From assembly GCA_002315745.1 (NCBI GenBank), contig DCID01000009.1:1-38802 (forward strand): 38,802 bases of DNA. The letters run 5' to 3'. Numbering within the stretch: position 1 is the first letter of the stretch; the number at the start of each line of letters is the position of its first letter. The DNA is from Bacteroidales bacterium UBA1735. GTDB lineage: Bacteria; Bacteroidota; Bacteroidia; Bacteroidales; Paludibacteraceae. Positions 15,303-24,500 of the stretch are shown in pieces. A program made the translations under genes and the position numbers. The notes beneath the pieces are model-generated. The model did no database searches. It was not told where the DNA came from and saw nothing but the letters and a program-made list of their open reading frames with translations.

Positions 15303-16293
15303 ACATATTGCCGCCTATAGGACAGGATGGCTATTAGCTATCACGGATCGACTGATCATTGCGCCTATCTTGCGTCGTTTTGCGCGTAAGACAACGCAGT
15401 CATTGACATTGGACTACTTAGGTAATCAGCAGGCGATAGAGGAAGATCTGCGCCATGGCGCGTTCTTTCTCACCAACCACCGCGATATATGCATGGATTC
15501 CGCTTTCCTATCGTTACTGATGTGGACACGGTACAACATACGTCCGTATATTGGCGTTGGCAATAACTTGTTTGGTAAATGGTGGATAGAACATTTTGTA
15601 CGTTTTAACCGTGCTTTTGTCGTGATCCGCGATGGTAGTCCACGCGAGTTGCTTGCCCATTCGCAAGTGCTGTCCTCTTATCTACGTTACTTACGTGAAC
15701 GCGGACGGTCGATATGGTTGGCTCAACGCGAAGGTCGTGCGAAGGACGGCAACGACCGTACCCAACCGGCTGTGTTGAAGATGCTGACATTGTCTGGCAG
15801 CGAGGAGAAATTGTCGTTTTTGGATGCTATTAAGCAACTGAACATTTGCCCAGTTAGTATATCGTACGAATTGGATCCATGTGATTACCTCAAGGCTAGG
15901 GAGATGCAACTCAAGCGCGATGATTCCGCATGGATAAAATCCAAAGAGGATGATATACTCTCCATGCGAACGGGTATAGAGGGGCAGAAAGGGCGTGTGG
16001 TCTATCGCCTCACCCCTTCGATTAATCATTGGATTGATGCCCACCGGAGCGAGTTGGAGACGAAAACGCGTAATGAACAGATACAGGCTGTGGCTGACCG
16101 CATTGACCAGCAAATATTTGCTGCCTATGAGATCTTCGAGCGCGGCACGGAATTTGATAAGTATATAGAGCGTCGATTAGCCATGATTGACTTGCCCCAC
16201 AAGGACGAGGCTTTCTTGCGTGATAAACTCTATGAGATGTATAATAATCCAGTAAAGAATCATGAAAACTGCCATTTTTCCGGGATCATTTGA
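15271..16293 (+). CDS. PlsC-like glycerol-3-phosphate/lysophosphatidate acyltransferase
   Basis: About 340 residues. The acyltransferase signature is FFLTNHRDICMDSAFLSLLM near residue 68. The catalytic His and Asp are spaced HRDICMD (five residues between), rather than the textbook HX4D. Further blocks are FNRAFVVIRDG and WLAQREGRAKDGNDRTQP, like the phosphate-binding arginine/EG motif of these enzymes. The protein probably acylates a phospholipid precursor at the inner membrane. There is no ATG near the start; in-frame TTG codons at 15271, 15280 and 15286 all lie inside infB, so the true start is uncertain. Its 3' end overlaps coaD by 32 nt. Confidence 0.85.
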   Translation: MNKLKLLRPYKHIAAYRTGWLLAITDRLIIAPILRRFARKTTQSLTLDYLGNQQAIEEDLRHGAFFLTNHRDICMDSAFLSLLMWTRYNIRPYIGVGNNLFGKWWIEHFVRFNRAFVVIRDGSPRELLAHSQVLSSYLRYLRERGRSIWLAQREGRAKDGNDRTQPAVLKMLTLSGSEEKLSFLDAIKQLNICPVSISYELDPCDYLKAREMQLKRDDSAWIKSKEDDILSMRTGIEGQKGRVVYRLTPSINHWIDAHRSELETKTRNEQIQAVADRIDQQIFAAYEIFERGTEFDKYIERRLAMIDLPHKDEAFLRDKLYEMYNNPVKNHENCHFSGII

Positions 16294-16711
16294 TCCTTTC
16301 ACTATTGGCCACTACGATATTGTAAAGCGTGGCTTGGGCTTATTTGATAAGATTGTGATAGGTGTAGGCCGTAATATCCAGAAGAAAGAGATGTTTCCTA
16401 TTCGCGAACGCGAGGAGGCTATCCGTAAGATCTTCAAGGACGAGAAGCGCGTGGAGGTACGCATCTACGACTGTTTGACGGTGGACTTTGCTAAAGAGGT
16501 GGGGGCTGCATTTATTCTCCGTGGTGTGCGTTGCATGCAGGATTTTGAGTACGAACGCAATATGGCGGAAGCCAACAAAGCCCTCGGTGGCATAGAGACG
16601 ATCTTGCTCTATACCCGTCCCGAGTATGCGCATATCTCTTCCACGATGGTGCGTGACCTTTATTCGTACAATAAGGATGTGTCTGCTTTTGTGCCGAATA
16701 AACTCAAATGA
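16262..16711 (+). CDS. coaD: Phosphopantetheine adenylyltransferase
   Basis: A 149-residue nucleotidyltransferase that converts 4'-phosphopantetheine and ATP to dephospho-CoA, the penultimate step of CoA synthesis. The N-terminal MKTAIFPGSFDPFTIGHYDI has the (H/T)xGH nucleotide-binding motif as TIGH. The middle has AAFILRGVRCMQDFEYERNM, and the C-terminal ISSTMVR loop binds phosphate. Full usual length. ATG 16262 lies within the acyltransferase 3' end, and its stop overlaps the protease start by 4 nt. Confidence 0.96.
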   Translation: MKTAIFPGSFDPFTIGHYDIVKRGLGLFDKIVIGVGRNIQKKEMFPIREREEAIRKIFKDEKRVEVRIYDCLTVDFAKEVGAAFILRGVRCMQDFEYERNMAEANKALGGIETILLYTRPEYAHISSTMVRDLYSYNKDVSAFVPNKLK

Positions 16712-18279
16712 AGCATTATCTTATAATATTCTTTTCGTTTTGTTGCTTGCTACCTATTTGGGCGCAGCAGAAGACGGTGCGGGTGGATGAATCTTTGTCT
16801 ATCTTCAATGATGTGATGCGCCAGTTGGATATGAACTATGTGGATACGCTTAACTACGAGGATATTGTAGAGACGGCTATCAATCAGATGTTGCGTAAGG
16901 TGGATCCATATACGGTGTATTTCCCTAAGAAGAAAGATGAGGAACTACGTATGATGACCCTTGGTAAGTATGGCGGCATCGGTGCTCTCATACAGCAGCG
17001 TGAGGTTACTAATGCCAAAGGTGACAAGGTAAAGCAGATCATCGTTGCTAATCCTTATGAAGGTAAACCTGCACAACGTAACGATGTCCTCTCGGGCGAC
17101 ATTATTGTCTCCGTAGATGGAGTATCGACGGAAGACAAGAGTGTGTCGGAGGTTAGTAATATCCTCCGAGGTGTCCCCGGTACGACGGTACAACTCGAAC
17201 TACTACGTGATAGTGCACCTATTTCTCGCGCCATCGCACGTGAAGATATACATATGGAGGCGGTTGATTACTATGCTGCCTTTGATTCCATTGGATATAT
17301 CGCTTTTGGTGAATTTACCGAAGGTAGTGCTAGGTCGTTCAAACAAGCGTTGGATGACCTGATTAAGACTAAGCACATACACGGTCTAGTGATTGACTTA
17401 CGTGGCAATGGTGGTGGTATCATTGACGAAGCAATACAGATAGTGAGTCTCTTTGTCCCGAAGAACACTTTGGTTGTGGAGACGAAGGGTAAGATAGCTC
17501 AAGCTAATCGCACCTATCTCACTCAGACGCAACCTAAATATGAGCATCTACCATTGGTGGTGTTAGTGGATAAGAACTCGGCTTCGGCGTCGGAGATTGT
17601 GAGTGGTAGTCTGCAAGACCTCCATCGGGCAACCATTATTGGTCAACGCACTTTTGGTAAAGGACTAGTGCAGAATCTGAGACCTATTGCTTACGACGGG
17701 CATCTGAAAGTGACGACGAGTAAGTATTACTTACCTTCTGGTCGTTGTATCCAAGCCATTGATTATAACGAGGTGCATAAGGGTAAGAAAGTGGAGCGAG
17801 ATACGGCAGGTGGTATCTTGCCCGATATTGTACTGAATGATTCGATGAAGTTAGATATCACTTATGCGCTTTATACAAAGAACATGCTCTTTGATTATTC
17901 GGTCGTTTATCGCCGTGAGCACGATAGTGTGGCTAGGCCATTGGATTTTACACTGAGCGACGAGGATATAGAGGTTTTTTGCCAGTATCTGGATAAGCGG
18001 CAGTTTACCTATGAGACGGAGACGAGTAAGTACTTTAAGGAGATGATGGATATGGCGAAGAATGAGGATATTGATTCGACGACGTTAGCGGCTTTGGCTG
18101 CTTTGGAACCTGACCTCAAGCCTTCTTTCCGCGAAGCTATTGCACGCAATATCGATGAAGTAAAAGAGTTTTTGGGCGCAGAGATCATGGAGCGCTACTA
18201 TTTCCAGAAAGGTCGTATCGCCTACTTGCTCCGCTTTGACGAGGAGTTGGAGCGTGCCCTTAAAGAGGTAGATAGATAG
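16708..18279 (+). CDS. S41-family carboxy-terminal processing protease (CtpA-like)
   Basis: A 523-residue exported protease. Residues 1-19 (MKHYLIIFFSFCCLLPIWAQ) form a signal peptide. After an N-terminal helical part (residues 25-70) comes a PDZ domain (about 85-180, GGIGALIQQ to LELLRDS). The S41 catalytic domain follows: YIAFGEFTEGSA, LVIDLRGNGGGIIDEAIQI, the serine segment NSASASEIVSGS, and TFGKGLVQ, which supplies the catalytic lysine. Such enzymes trim or degrade periplasmic and envelope proteins from the C-terminus. Last gene of the rimP run; its last 20 nt overlap the convergent rsmG gene. Confidence 0.93.
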   Translation: MKHYLIIFFSFCCLLPIWAQQKTVRVDESLSIFNDVMRQLDMNYVDTLNYEDIVETAINQMLRKVDPYTVYFPKKKDEELRMMTLGKYGGIGALIQQREVTNAKGDKVKQIIVANPYEGKPAQRNDVLSGDIIVSVDGVSTEDKSVSEVSNILRGVPGTTVQLELLRDSAPISRAIAREDIHMEAVDYYAAFDSIGYIAFGEFTEGSARSFKQALDDLIKTKHIHGLVIDLRGNGGGIIDEAIQIVSLFVPKNTLVVETKGKIAQANRTYLTQTQPKYEHLPLVVLVDKNSASASEIVSGSLQDLHRATIIGQRTFGKGLVQNLRPIAYDGHLKVTTSKYYLPSGRCIQAIDYNEVHKGKKVERDTAGGILPDIVLNDSMKLDITYALYTKNMLFDYSVVYRREHDSVARPLDFTLSDEDIEVFCQYLDKRQFTYETETSKYFKEMMDMAKNEDIDSTTLAALAALEPDLKPSFREAIARNIDEVKEFLGAEIMERYYFQKGRIAYLLRFDEELERALKEVDR

Positions 18280-18871
18280 CCCGCTTTTCTTTAAACCATT
18301 CCGTAGGGAAGATAGAATAGAGTTCCGTCACTTCGGCATCATGACTGAAGGGACGGATCTCTGCATTAAGGTCACCACCTTTGAGCACGATTAGACCATT
18401 GGGTAACGCATTGTGCTGGTCGTGGGAGATATTCTTACGCACGAGTTTGACGAGGTCAGGTAGTGGCATGACGGCACGGGAGACGATGAATTGGAACTTG
18501 TTTTTCTCGTCCTCGACTCGTTCTTGGATGCAAGTGACGTTGGTCAGTCCAATCCGCTTCGCAATATCTTCTGCGACGCGTATCTTCTTACCAATAGAAT
18601 CAATGAGTGTGAAGTTACATTCCGGAAAGAGTATCGCCAAGGGTATCCCGGGGAATCCGCCCCCGGTGCCCACATCGAGGATGGTGGTGCCAGGTTTGAA
18701 GTGCAGCACTTTGGCGATAGCGAGTGAGTGGAGTAGGTGATGTTCCTCGAGGTTATCTATATCTTTGCGAGAGATGAGGTTGATCTTTTCGTTCCACTCT
18801 GGATAAAGAACCTCAAGCGCAGCGAACTGCTGCGCCTGAAGTTCTGTCAGTTGAAAATATTGTTGGATCAT
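18260..18871 (-). CDS. rsmG: 16S rRNA (guanine527-N7) methyltransferase RsmG
   Basis: About 203 residues from ATG 18871; a TTG one codon earlier is a less likely start. The SAM-binding motif I is TTILDVGTGGGFPGIPLAIL (about residues 61-80), followed by the CNFTLIDSIGKKIRV strand-turn and EERVEDE-like motif (here QERVEDEK) and the FIVSRAVMPL motif. An NLISRKDIDNLEEHH segment precedes it, as in all RsmG. It methylates N7 of G527 in 16S rRNA. The yebC stop and this ATG share a base (TGATG), so it is translationally coupled. The 3' end overlaps the S41 protease gene tail to tail by 20 nt. Confidence 0.95.
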   Translation of the reverse strand: MIQQYFQLTELQAQQFAALEVLYPEWNEKINLISRKDIDNLEEHHLLHSLAIAKVLHFKPGTTILDVGTGGGFPGIPLAILFPECNFTLIDSIGKKIRVAEDIAKRIGLTNVTCIQERVEDEKNKFQFIVSRAVMPLPDLVKLVRKNISHDQHNALPNGLIVLKGGDLNAEIRPFSHDAEVTELYSIFPTEWFKEKRAIYLPL

Positions 18872-19602
18872 CAATCCGCCATGTTTGTGAAGACGTTCTG
18901 TACATCTTCGTCCTCTTCGATCTTGTCGATGAGTTTCTGTACGGACTCGCGTTGCTCGTCGGTGAGAGCTTTGGTGTCGTTAGGAATACGTACAAACTCC
19001 ATAGATTGGATCTCAAAACCGTTATCCTCGAGGTACTTCTGCATAGCGGAGTACTGGTCGAAGTCAGAGTAGATGACAATGGTCTTAGCACCTGTCTCTT
19101 CGTCTTCGTCTACGCCTAACTCCTCAACGCCGAAGTCGATGAGTTCGAGTTCGAGCTCGTCTAAATCGACGCCATCCTTCATCGTAATGGTGAAGCAAGC
19201 CTTGCGGTCGAAGAGGAATTGGAGGCAACCTTGTGTGCCGAGTGAACCACCATGCTTCGTGAAATACGAACGGATATTAGCGACGGTACGCATGTGATTG
19301 TCGGTAGCGGTCTCCACGAAGATAGCGATACCATAAGGACCATATCCTTCGTAGTTGATCTCCTTGTAGCCTTCGGACGATTTATCGGTAGCTTTCTTGA
19401 TAGCGCGGTCGATGTTATCTTTCGGCATGTTCTCGCGCTTGCACTGTTGAATGAGTGTACGCAAGCGCGGGTTACAATCGGGATCGGTGCCGCCTTCGCG
19501 AGCAGCGATAGTGATTTCTTTACCCAGTTTAGTGAATGTACGGGCCATGTGACCCCAACGTTTTAGTTTAGTAGCTTTTCTGTATTCAAAAGCGCGTCCC
19601 AT
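18871..19602 (-). CDS. YebC/PmpR-family protein
   Basis: A 243-residue member of the YebC family. The start MGRAFEYRKATKLKRWGHMA matches the Bacteroidetes version. Typical blocks follow: FTKLGKEITIAAREGGTDPDCNPRLRTLI is cut here into FTKLGKEITIAAREGG and NPRLRTLIQQCKRENMPKDN, then YEGYGPYGIAIFVETATDN and GSLGTQGCLQFLF. The C-terminal domain is acidic. These proteins were annotated as DNA-binding regulators; some members act on translation of proline-rich stretches, so the role here is open. It lies 12 nt after the OmpA-like gene and is coupled to rsmG. Confidence 0.92.
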   Translation of the reverse strand: MGRAFEYRKATKLKRWGHMARTFTKLGKEITIAAREGGTDPDCNPRLRTLIQQCKRENMPKDNIDRAIKKATDKSSEGYKEINYEGYGPYGIAIFVETATDNHMRTVANIRSYFTKHGGSLGTQGCLQFLFDRKACFTITMKDGVDLDELELELIDFGVEELGVDEDEETGAKTIVIYSDFDQYSAMQKYLEDNGFEIQSMEFVRIPNDTKALTDEQRESVQKLIDKIEEDEDVQNVFTNMAD

Positions 19603-19614
19603 AATTATAAATAT

Positions 19615-22146
19615 TTAAAAGTTAAATTGTTTAACGGTTGAATCGTTTATTTGTTGCATGATGGTATCGTTGGCTTGGATACTATCCAGATGCTCTTGGT
19701 AGAGTTCGGTATCGAGGTGCTCCATGATGCTTTCGTAGGTCACTTCTTCGAAAGTGATATTAAACTCAACGCGGCGGTTCGTCGCGCGACCGGCTTTGGT
19801 CTTATTGTCCGCAATTGGTTTCTCCATACCATAGCCCACTGCCGTCATGCGATCGGCGGGCACACCGGCTTGGACGAGGTATTTCATTACGCTCTCAGCA
19901 CGCTGTTGACTCAGTTTCTTATTTTGTGCCTCTTTGCCGACGTTATCGGTATGTCCTTGTACCTCGATGATGTAGGTGGGGTTATCGATGAAGGTCTTCG
20001 CAATTTGATCCATCAGCGGATAGGATGTTTTCTTGATGATCGCTTTGCCGGTCTCAAACTGTATGCCTTGCATCGCTTTTTTGAGTAGGGTGCGTACTTC
20101 CTTTTGGATGACAGGGCAACCCTTGTTATATGCGGGACCTTTGACGGTCGGACATTCATCTTTCCAGTCGGGCACACCATCCTTATCGGTATCGAGTTCA
20201 CAACCATATGGGTCAACATAACCGATGGCTTGTTTAGGTGTATTCGGGCATTTATCGCGCCAGTCGGGTACGCTATCGCCATCGCTATCGATCTCGCAAC
20301 CGAGACTATCTACATAACCTTTGGCTAAGAGAGGAGTGTTGGGGCATTGATCTTTCCAATCGGGCACACCATCGCCGTCACTATCCAATTCGCAACCCAC
20401 ACTATCTACATAACCGATGGCTTCGGCTGGGGTGTTCGGGCATTGATCTTTCCAATCGGGCACACCATCGTTGTCGGAATCGTATGGACAACCGCGACCA
20501 TCCACAAAACCGTAGGCTTCGGGACGGGTGTTGGGACAACTATCTTGATAATCAGGCACGCCATCGCCATCTTGGTCAAGGGCACATCCTAAGGCATCTA
20601 CGGCTACGCCGCGAGGTGTGTTGGGCTGCATATCAATCTTGTCATAGACACCATCCTTGTCGGTATCTTTCTTCTTGTTGGTACCCCATACGAAACTGAA
20701 GCCGAGCACGCAGTTGATACCATTAGACTGATAGGGTATCTCATATTTGGCACCTTCTTTGGTCGTATATGTGGCATAATGGGTAGGGATATAGTCCATG
20801 GCGAGTGTGAGGTTGATACCGTCATACGGCATCAAACTTAGGCCGGCACCGAAGTTACTATATTTGCCGTTCTCCATGAGTGAGTAACTCAGAGCAAAGT
20901 TAAACCAGTTACATGGTCGAACAGCTCCACCGATAGTGAGCTCCGTATAGAGTGAGTTGTGGTAGAGTAGTGTACTGCTGAAGACGCCTATGCCCAACAT
21001 GTTATTCACAAAGTTAGCGTCTATACCTACATTCAGTCGCATGTTTGTCATGCGGGTGAACGTCGTACCATCGGCGGTGGCGTGGATACTTCTACCAAAA
21101 TTTTTTAAACCAGTGAGGACGTCTCTCCATAGGCTATCGCCCAAGAAACGATGGTTCTCGACGTAGTTTGAATAATCTAAATTTTCTAGTCCGTAGTAGG
21201 TGAGGGTATCTACATCGAGTTGATAGGTCTTACCTTTCCATACCATGAAACCTAAGTCTTTAATGGCTGCGGAAATCTGCACTTGTGGATGGGGCTTATA
21301 GGCAAAACCGAAATCGATAGCACCACCATAGCCTCTTGGGGTAAGATAATCCACGGTTTTAAGACCCTTGAACCAATCTTCTATGGGATGGTTCTTAAAG
21401 TAATCATAGTCTAATTGGTCAGGAAGAAGGTTGTATTGTACGGGACCCGCCATCACTAGTGCGCCCTGTCCACTAAGGTCGATGGCGTTCACATTACCGG
21501 TGATATCGCAATCTCCAAAGTCGGTATCTACGTAGACTTGACCTAACAAGAACTTCACTTTACCACCTATTGTCCATTTATCATTGAGGCGATGGGAGTA
21601 GCCGCCCACGAATTCCGTATAAGCAGTTACTGCCGATTTGACACCCTCTAAGTCGTAGCATACATCGGCTGTAGGATCGGTTTGGGTATTATATAATAAG
21701 TAGCGGTGGAAGGCATTGGTTGTTCTAACGACACCATCCAGGTGCTCGTTGACTCCGATGAAGATATAACCATTCTCCTTGTATCGAAAACCAAAGTTGA
21801 CAATAGACAGGTCGATATCAAAATTGGTAATCATGGAGTTGCCAAGGGTGTTAATGAGTCTTTGTCTATCGCCGCCGTCTGGATTGAGGGCTAAGATCGT
21901 TTTGCCCGTGTTGGGATCGGTGTAAACGAGGTCGCTCAATGTTAACTTATTGTTCCCAGCGGTTAGAGAGACAAAACCTAGAGGTAAGAGGTTGATGTAG
22001 GCGTCACTAACCGGTTGGAAGGCTGGGTTGATGGTATGACGCATAGGAGCATTCTCTAAGAAGAATAGAGTTCCCACTTGTTCTGCACGTGCGGTTAAGC
22101 AGGTGAGTAACAAAGCAACGGCTATTATGGATTGAATCTTTTTCAT
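19615..22146 (-). CDS. DUF5723 outer-membrane protein with TSP3 repeats and OmpA domain
   Basis: An 843-residue envelope protein. Signal peptide MKKIQSIIAVALLLTCLTARA. Residues about 25-480 are beta-rich and resemble DUF5723 (NAPMRHTINPAFQP start, alternating aromatic strands), probably an outer-membrane barrel. Residues about 493-680 hold six thrombospondin type 3 repeats of about 32 residues, with DxDxDGVPDWKDxCPNTP motifs that bind calcium. The C-terminal OmpA domain (about 690-815) has EVQGHTDNVGKEAQNKKLSQ and GRATNRRVEF, which bind peptidoglycan. The DNA of the repeats is a visible 96-nt tandem array (about 20105-20670). It sits 22 nt after a lipoprotein gene. Probably it tethers the outer membrane to the cell wall; the barrel part is the less certain assignment. 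Confidence 0.85.
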   Translation of the reverse strand: MKKIQSIIAVALLLTCLTARAEQVGTLFFLENAPMRHTINPAFQPVSDAYINLLPLGFVSLTAGNNKLTLSDLVYTDPNTGKTILALNPDGGDRQRLINTLGNSMITNFDIDLSIVNFGFRYKENGYIFIGVNEHLDGVVRTTNAFHRYLLYNTQTDPTADVCYDLEGVKSAVTAYTEFVGGYSHRLNDKWTIGGKVKFLLGQVYVDTDFGDCDITGNVNAIDLSGQGALVMAGPVQYNLLPDQLDYDYFKNHPIEDWFKGLKTVDYLTPRGYGGAIDFGFAYKPHPQVQISAAIKDLGFMVWKGKTYQLDVDTLTYYGLENLDYSNYVENHRFLGDSLWRDVLTGLKNFGRSIHATADGTTFTRMTNMRLNVGIDANFVNNMLGIGVFSSTLLYHNSLYTELTIGGAVRPCNWFNFALSYSLMENGKYSNFGAGLSLMPYDGINLTLAMDYIPTHYATYTTKEGAKYEIPYQSNGINCVLGFSFVWGTNKKKDTDKDGVYDKIDMQPNTPRGVAVDALGCALDQDGDGVPDYQDSCPNTRPEAYGFVDGRGCPYDSDNDGVPDWKDQCPNTPAEAIGYVDSVGCELDSDGDGVPDWKDQCPNTPLLAKGYVDSLGCEIDSDGDSVPDWRDKCPNTPKQAIGYVDPYGCELDTDKDGVPDWKDECPTVKGPAYNKGCPVIQKEVRTLLKKAMQGIQFETGKAIIKKTSYPLMDQIAKTFIDNPTYIIEVQGHTDNVGKEAQNKKLSQQRAESVMKYLVQAGVPADRMTAVGYGMEKPIADNKTKAGRATNRRVEFNITFEEVTYESIMEHLDTELYQEHLDSIQANDTIMQQINDSTVKQFNF

Positions 22147-22168
22147 TGTGAAGTCTGTTGCTTATGGG

Positions 22169-24052
22169 TCATTTATTGAGGTCGAACACCACGTCGGCGT
22201 TGGTCGTTATGCCCAATCCTAACTTGATGTTATTATAATCGGATATCTTCACGCGGTAGTTAGGATAGAGTTGATTGATTTCTTGGGCATCCGCGAAGAG
22301 TTCGATTTGAATAGACTTGATGGCTGCGAAGATGTCGAAGTGTTGCTTCTCCAGATATAAGATGTACATCGATTTACCGGGTTGAGAAACGACATATTCT
22401 CCTTCGTCCCAAACTAAGTCTGGATGCTCAAAATGGAGCGTATCTTCCGTACCGAAGCGTAGAGGATGAGAGGGATCTATGGGATCCATGATCATCTCAC
22501 CCTTGGCGTCGTAGAATCGGAGCACGCCTTGCATGTCTAAAGGAATAGCATTATTTACCTCCATGACTAAGTAGCAGGTGGAGGTCTTCACCGTATCCAC
22601 TTTCTTTACACTTGCTAAGAGGGAGTCTAAGGTGAGTTTACTGAGGTTCACACTATCGATGCGGAAATCGTATTGCAGTTCTACCCCTTTGTTGAATCGG
22701 AAGGGTAGATTGAAGTCGGCATCGATACGCACATAGGTGTTAGGCACGATACGTATCTGCGGAGTAGTAAGGGTGTCGAAGAACATCTCGAACTTATACC
22801 CCAACGAGTCTGGACGTATGGTAAAGAGGTTATCTATATGTCCATTCTTCCAGTTCTTATCAAAGAGCAGACGATAGCGCACCGAGTCACCGATGGCACT
22901 GTGGATAGGGTGCAAGTAACCGCGTTCGTATAGACCGGGGTGGGTGATCACTCCTTCTTTATTCCATAGGTAGTTCACCTCCCGCTGTGTCATGGCTTCG
23001 TCAAAAGTTGCATATTGGCGATTGGAGAGCGGTGCACCCTTGGTTTGGGAATAGATATAGGCGCCGTGCATGTTCATCGCTCCTGCTACTTGTGTGGTGA
23101 CGAATAGGTTCACCTCCGGATCAGCGATAGGCAGTTTGGCTTTCTTGAAGTGCTTCCATATATCTAACTCATTGTAGAGATCAAAGTTACCTTCATCGTG
23201 CATTTTGTTAGATGGGTTGAAGTAACCCCAGATGGCGTCGTAGTTAATGAACTGCACGTTCATATTGTATTCGAAGGTGGCATTGCTGGGTACATAGATG
23301 TGAGTGCTCTTAGGTATCTTAACGTAGAACAGAATGTGGAAGAGTACCGAATCGGTCACGACAAACTTCGTCTCCGTACTCTGGTCGTGGTCTAAGAGAT
23401 CAACGACGAATTTCTCTACGTGGATATCTACGGGCGTATTGTATTCAAAGTCTTCGTGCACAGTCGTGCTATCATATACGGTGATGAGATTGTTCTGGAT
23501 ATAGCGGAACTCATCACCTACCTTGATCTCGATATGTTGGATGTACTTGGGATCTAGGTTGAAGTGGCTGGTGGAGACGACGCTTTTGAATAGGGCTTTG
23601 CTAATCGAGGCACTATCTAAGCGTTCGTTCTGCAAGGAGTCGTTGATGTTTTTCAGATGCATGATGAAGGGGAAGTCTAATAGGATAGTCTTTCCGTTTC
23701 CAGTCACCGTGTCGTTATGCAACATCGAACCAGGAATCTTATCGTGTACATAACATTTCTTATGGGCACTGGATATCTTGCTCGCTAAGTCCAAATCGTG
23801 GTACTGCCGAGTCACATGTGCCGTGTCGCGGAAGTAGAGGATGCAGCTGGAATCATCGACAAAGAGGTTAGGTACTTGCGAATCGCCCACGAAGTCACCT
23901 ATCTCTGCGGTCATCGAACCGATAGGGAATGCCACTTTCCACGCCACCTCGGCGTGGGTGTCGATATTGTTGAGATCTACATCGGCTTTGCACCCGCTCA
24001 TCAGGGCGGTTGTCCATGCGATCAGTAGTATCCAGATGTATTTACTTTTCAT
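22169..24052 (-). CDS. Large uncharacterised lipoprotein
   Basis: A 627-residue protein from ATG 24052. This start gives a clean lipoprotein signal, MKSKYIWILLIAWTTALMSG followed by Cys20. An upstream in-frame ATG at 24061 and a TTG at 24073 (inside the -7 box) are less likely. The mature part is beta-rich with many short strands and no motif I recognise. It contains repeated TDSVxF/DSVxY-type strand pairs, suggesting beta-sandwich domains in series. It is first in a run with the DUF5723/TSP3/OmpA gene 22 nt downstream, so the two may act as a surface pair; that is inference from position. No enzyme motif was seen and no function is assigned. Confidence 0.8.
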   Translation of the reverse strand: MKSKYIWILLIAWTTALMSGCKADVDLNNIDTHAEVAWKVAFPIGSMTAEIGDFVGDSQVPNLFVDDSSCILYFRDTAHVTRQYHDLDLASKISSAHKKCYVHDKIPGSMLHNDTVTGNGKTILLDFPFIMHLKNINDSLQNERLDSASISKALFKSVVSTSHFNLDPKYIQHIEIKVGDEFRYIQNNLITVYDSTTVHEDFEYNTPVDIHVEKFVVDLLDHDQSTETKFVVTDSVLFHILFYVKIPKSTHIYVPSNATFEYNMNVQFINYDAIWGYFNPSNKMHDEGNFDLYNELDIWKHFKKAKLPIADPEVNLFVTTQVAGAMNMHGAYIYSQTKGAPLSNRQYATFDEAMTQREVNYLWNKEGVITHPGLYERGYLHPIHSAIGDSVRYRLLFDKNWKNGHIDNLFTIRPDSLGYKFEMFFDTLTTPQIRIVPNTYVRIDADFNLPFRFNKGVELQYDFRIDSVNLSKLTLDSLLASVKKVDTVKTSTCYLVMEVNNAIPLDMQGVLRFYDAKGEMIMDPIDPSHPLRFGTEDTLHFEHPDLVWDEGEYVVSQPGKSMYILYLEKQHFDIFAAIKSIQIELFADAQEINQLYPNYRVKISDYNNIKLGLGITTNADVVFDLNK

Positions 24053-24070
24053 AGCACACATAATTTCGCG

Positions 24071-24102
24071 CAAAGGTACGTAAAATTTTTGGATTATGCA
24101 AA
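24071..24102 (-). promoter_or_regulatory. Promoter for the lipoprotein-OmpA-yebC-rsmG run
   Basis: On the minus strand TTTG (24102-24099), 20-nt spacer, TACCTTTG (24078-24071). The -7 box ends 18 nt before the chosen ATG at 24052. No other promoter box is seen in this run, so the four genes may depend on it. Confidence 0.75.
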
Positions 24103-24157
24103 TAAATAGGGATTTATGTTGAAAATTGTATTATTTTATAAAAAATTAAGGCTTTTA

Positions 24158-24189
24158 TTTGCAGGTATAAAATATTTTTTATACCTTTG
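24158..24189 (+). promoter_or_regulatory. Promoter for the structured RNA and secreted-protein gene
   Basis: TTTG at 24158-24161, 20-nt spacer, TACCTTTG at 24182-24189. Transcription would start around 24194-24197, right at the edge of the structured region. No second promoter box is visible between here and the ATG at 24553. Confidence 0.75.
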
Positions 24190-24193
24190 CACC

Positions 24194-24500
24194 CAAATTG
24201 CGGAAATCCACGCGTGGGCTGTGGGCGGGAAGTGTCCCGAGTGACCTCTTTCCATAGATGGATTTTCGAGACATAAAACGGCACTTTTGTGTCGCAACGG
24301 CGTTTACTAACGCTTGTGATCGACTATTGAAACGTAGGAAATTTCAAGTCTTTTTCGAGAACAAGTAAGTGGTAGATGCTCACGGTGTATACAACCTTTT
24401 GTTGAACATGCGCGCGTGGGTTTCTAGTCACTTATCCGAAAAGACAGGTTTCCTACGACCTCAATAGCGGATAAGCAGAATCAGAAATCCGCGTTTTTTT
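24194..24500 (+). ncRNA. Structured RNA of about 300 nt, unidentified (leader or stand-alone)
   Basis: Helices read from the sequence, in order: 24202-24210 with 24259-24267 (9 pairs, one G-U); 24226-24230 with 24235-24239 (CGGGA, loop AGTG); 24279-24284 with 24289-24294 (6 pairs, TTTT loop); 24300-24304 with 24309-24313 (GCGTT/AACGC). Then a long arm closed by CGTAGGAAA 24333-24341 with 24449-24457, continued by 24348-24357/24437-24445 (one bulged T), 24366-24371/24429-24434, 24379-24384/24415-24420 and 24392-24395/24401-24404. It ends in a terminator hairpin at 24467-24492. It lies between a promoter and the secreted-protein gene. I found no tmRNA, RNase P, SRP or riboswitch signature I know. 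The rod-like arm is reminiscent of 6S-type RNAs but is not proof. Confidence 0.6.
24467..24500 (+). terminator. Terminator hairpin at the 3' end of the structured RNA
   Basis: GCGGAT (24467-24472) and ATCCGC (24487-24492) with a 14-nt loop, then G and seven T (24494-24500). It is 52 nt before the ATG of the secreted protein. The 3' arm could pair instead with GCGGA at 24200-24204, near the RNA 5' end, so an alternative fold is possible. Confidence 0.6.

Noticed and set aside
20105..20670. 96-nt tandem array read as a CRISPR-like array
   Set aside because: It is the in-frame DNA of six thrombospondin type 3 repeats; there are no unrelated spacers.
24194..24500. Structured RNA as tmRNA, RNase P RNA, SRP RNA, or cobalamin/TPP riboswitch
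   Set aside because: I could not find the tmRNA tag and CCA end, the conserved RNase P core sequences, the SRP domain IV loop, or the cobalamin and TPP core motifs. A covariance search is still needed.
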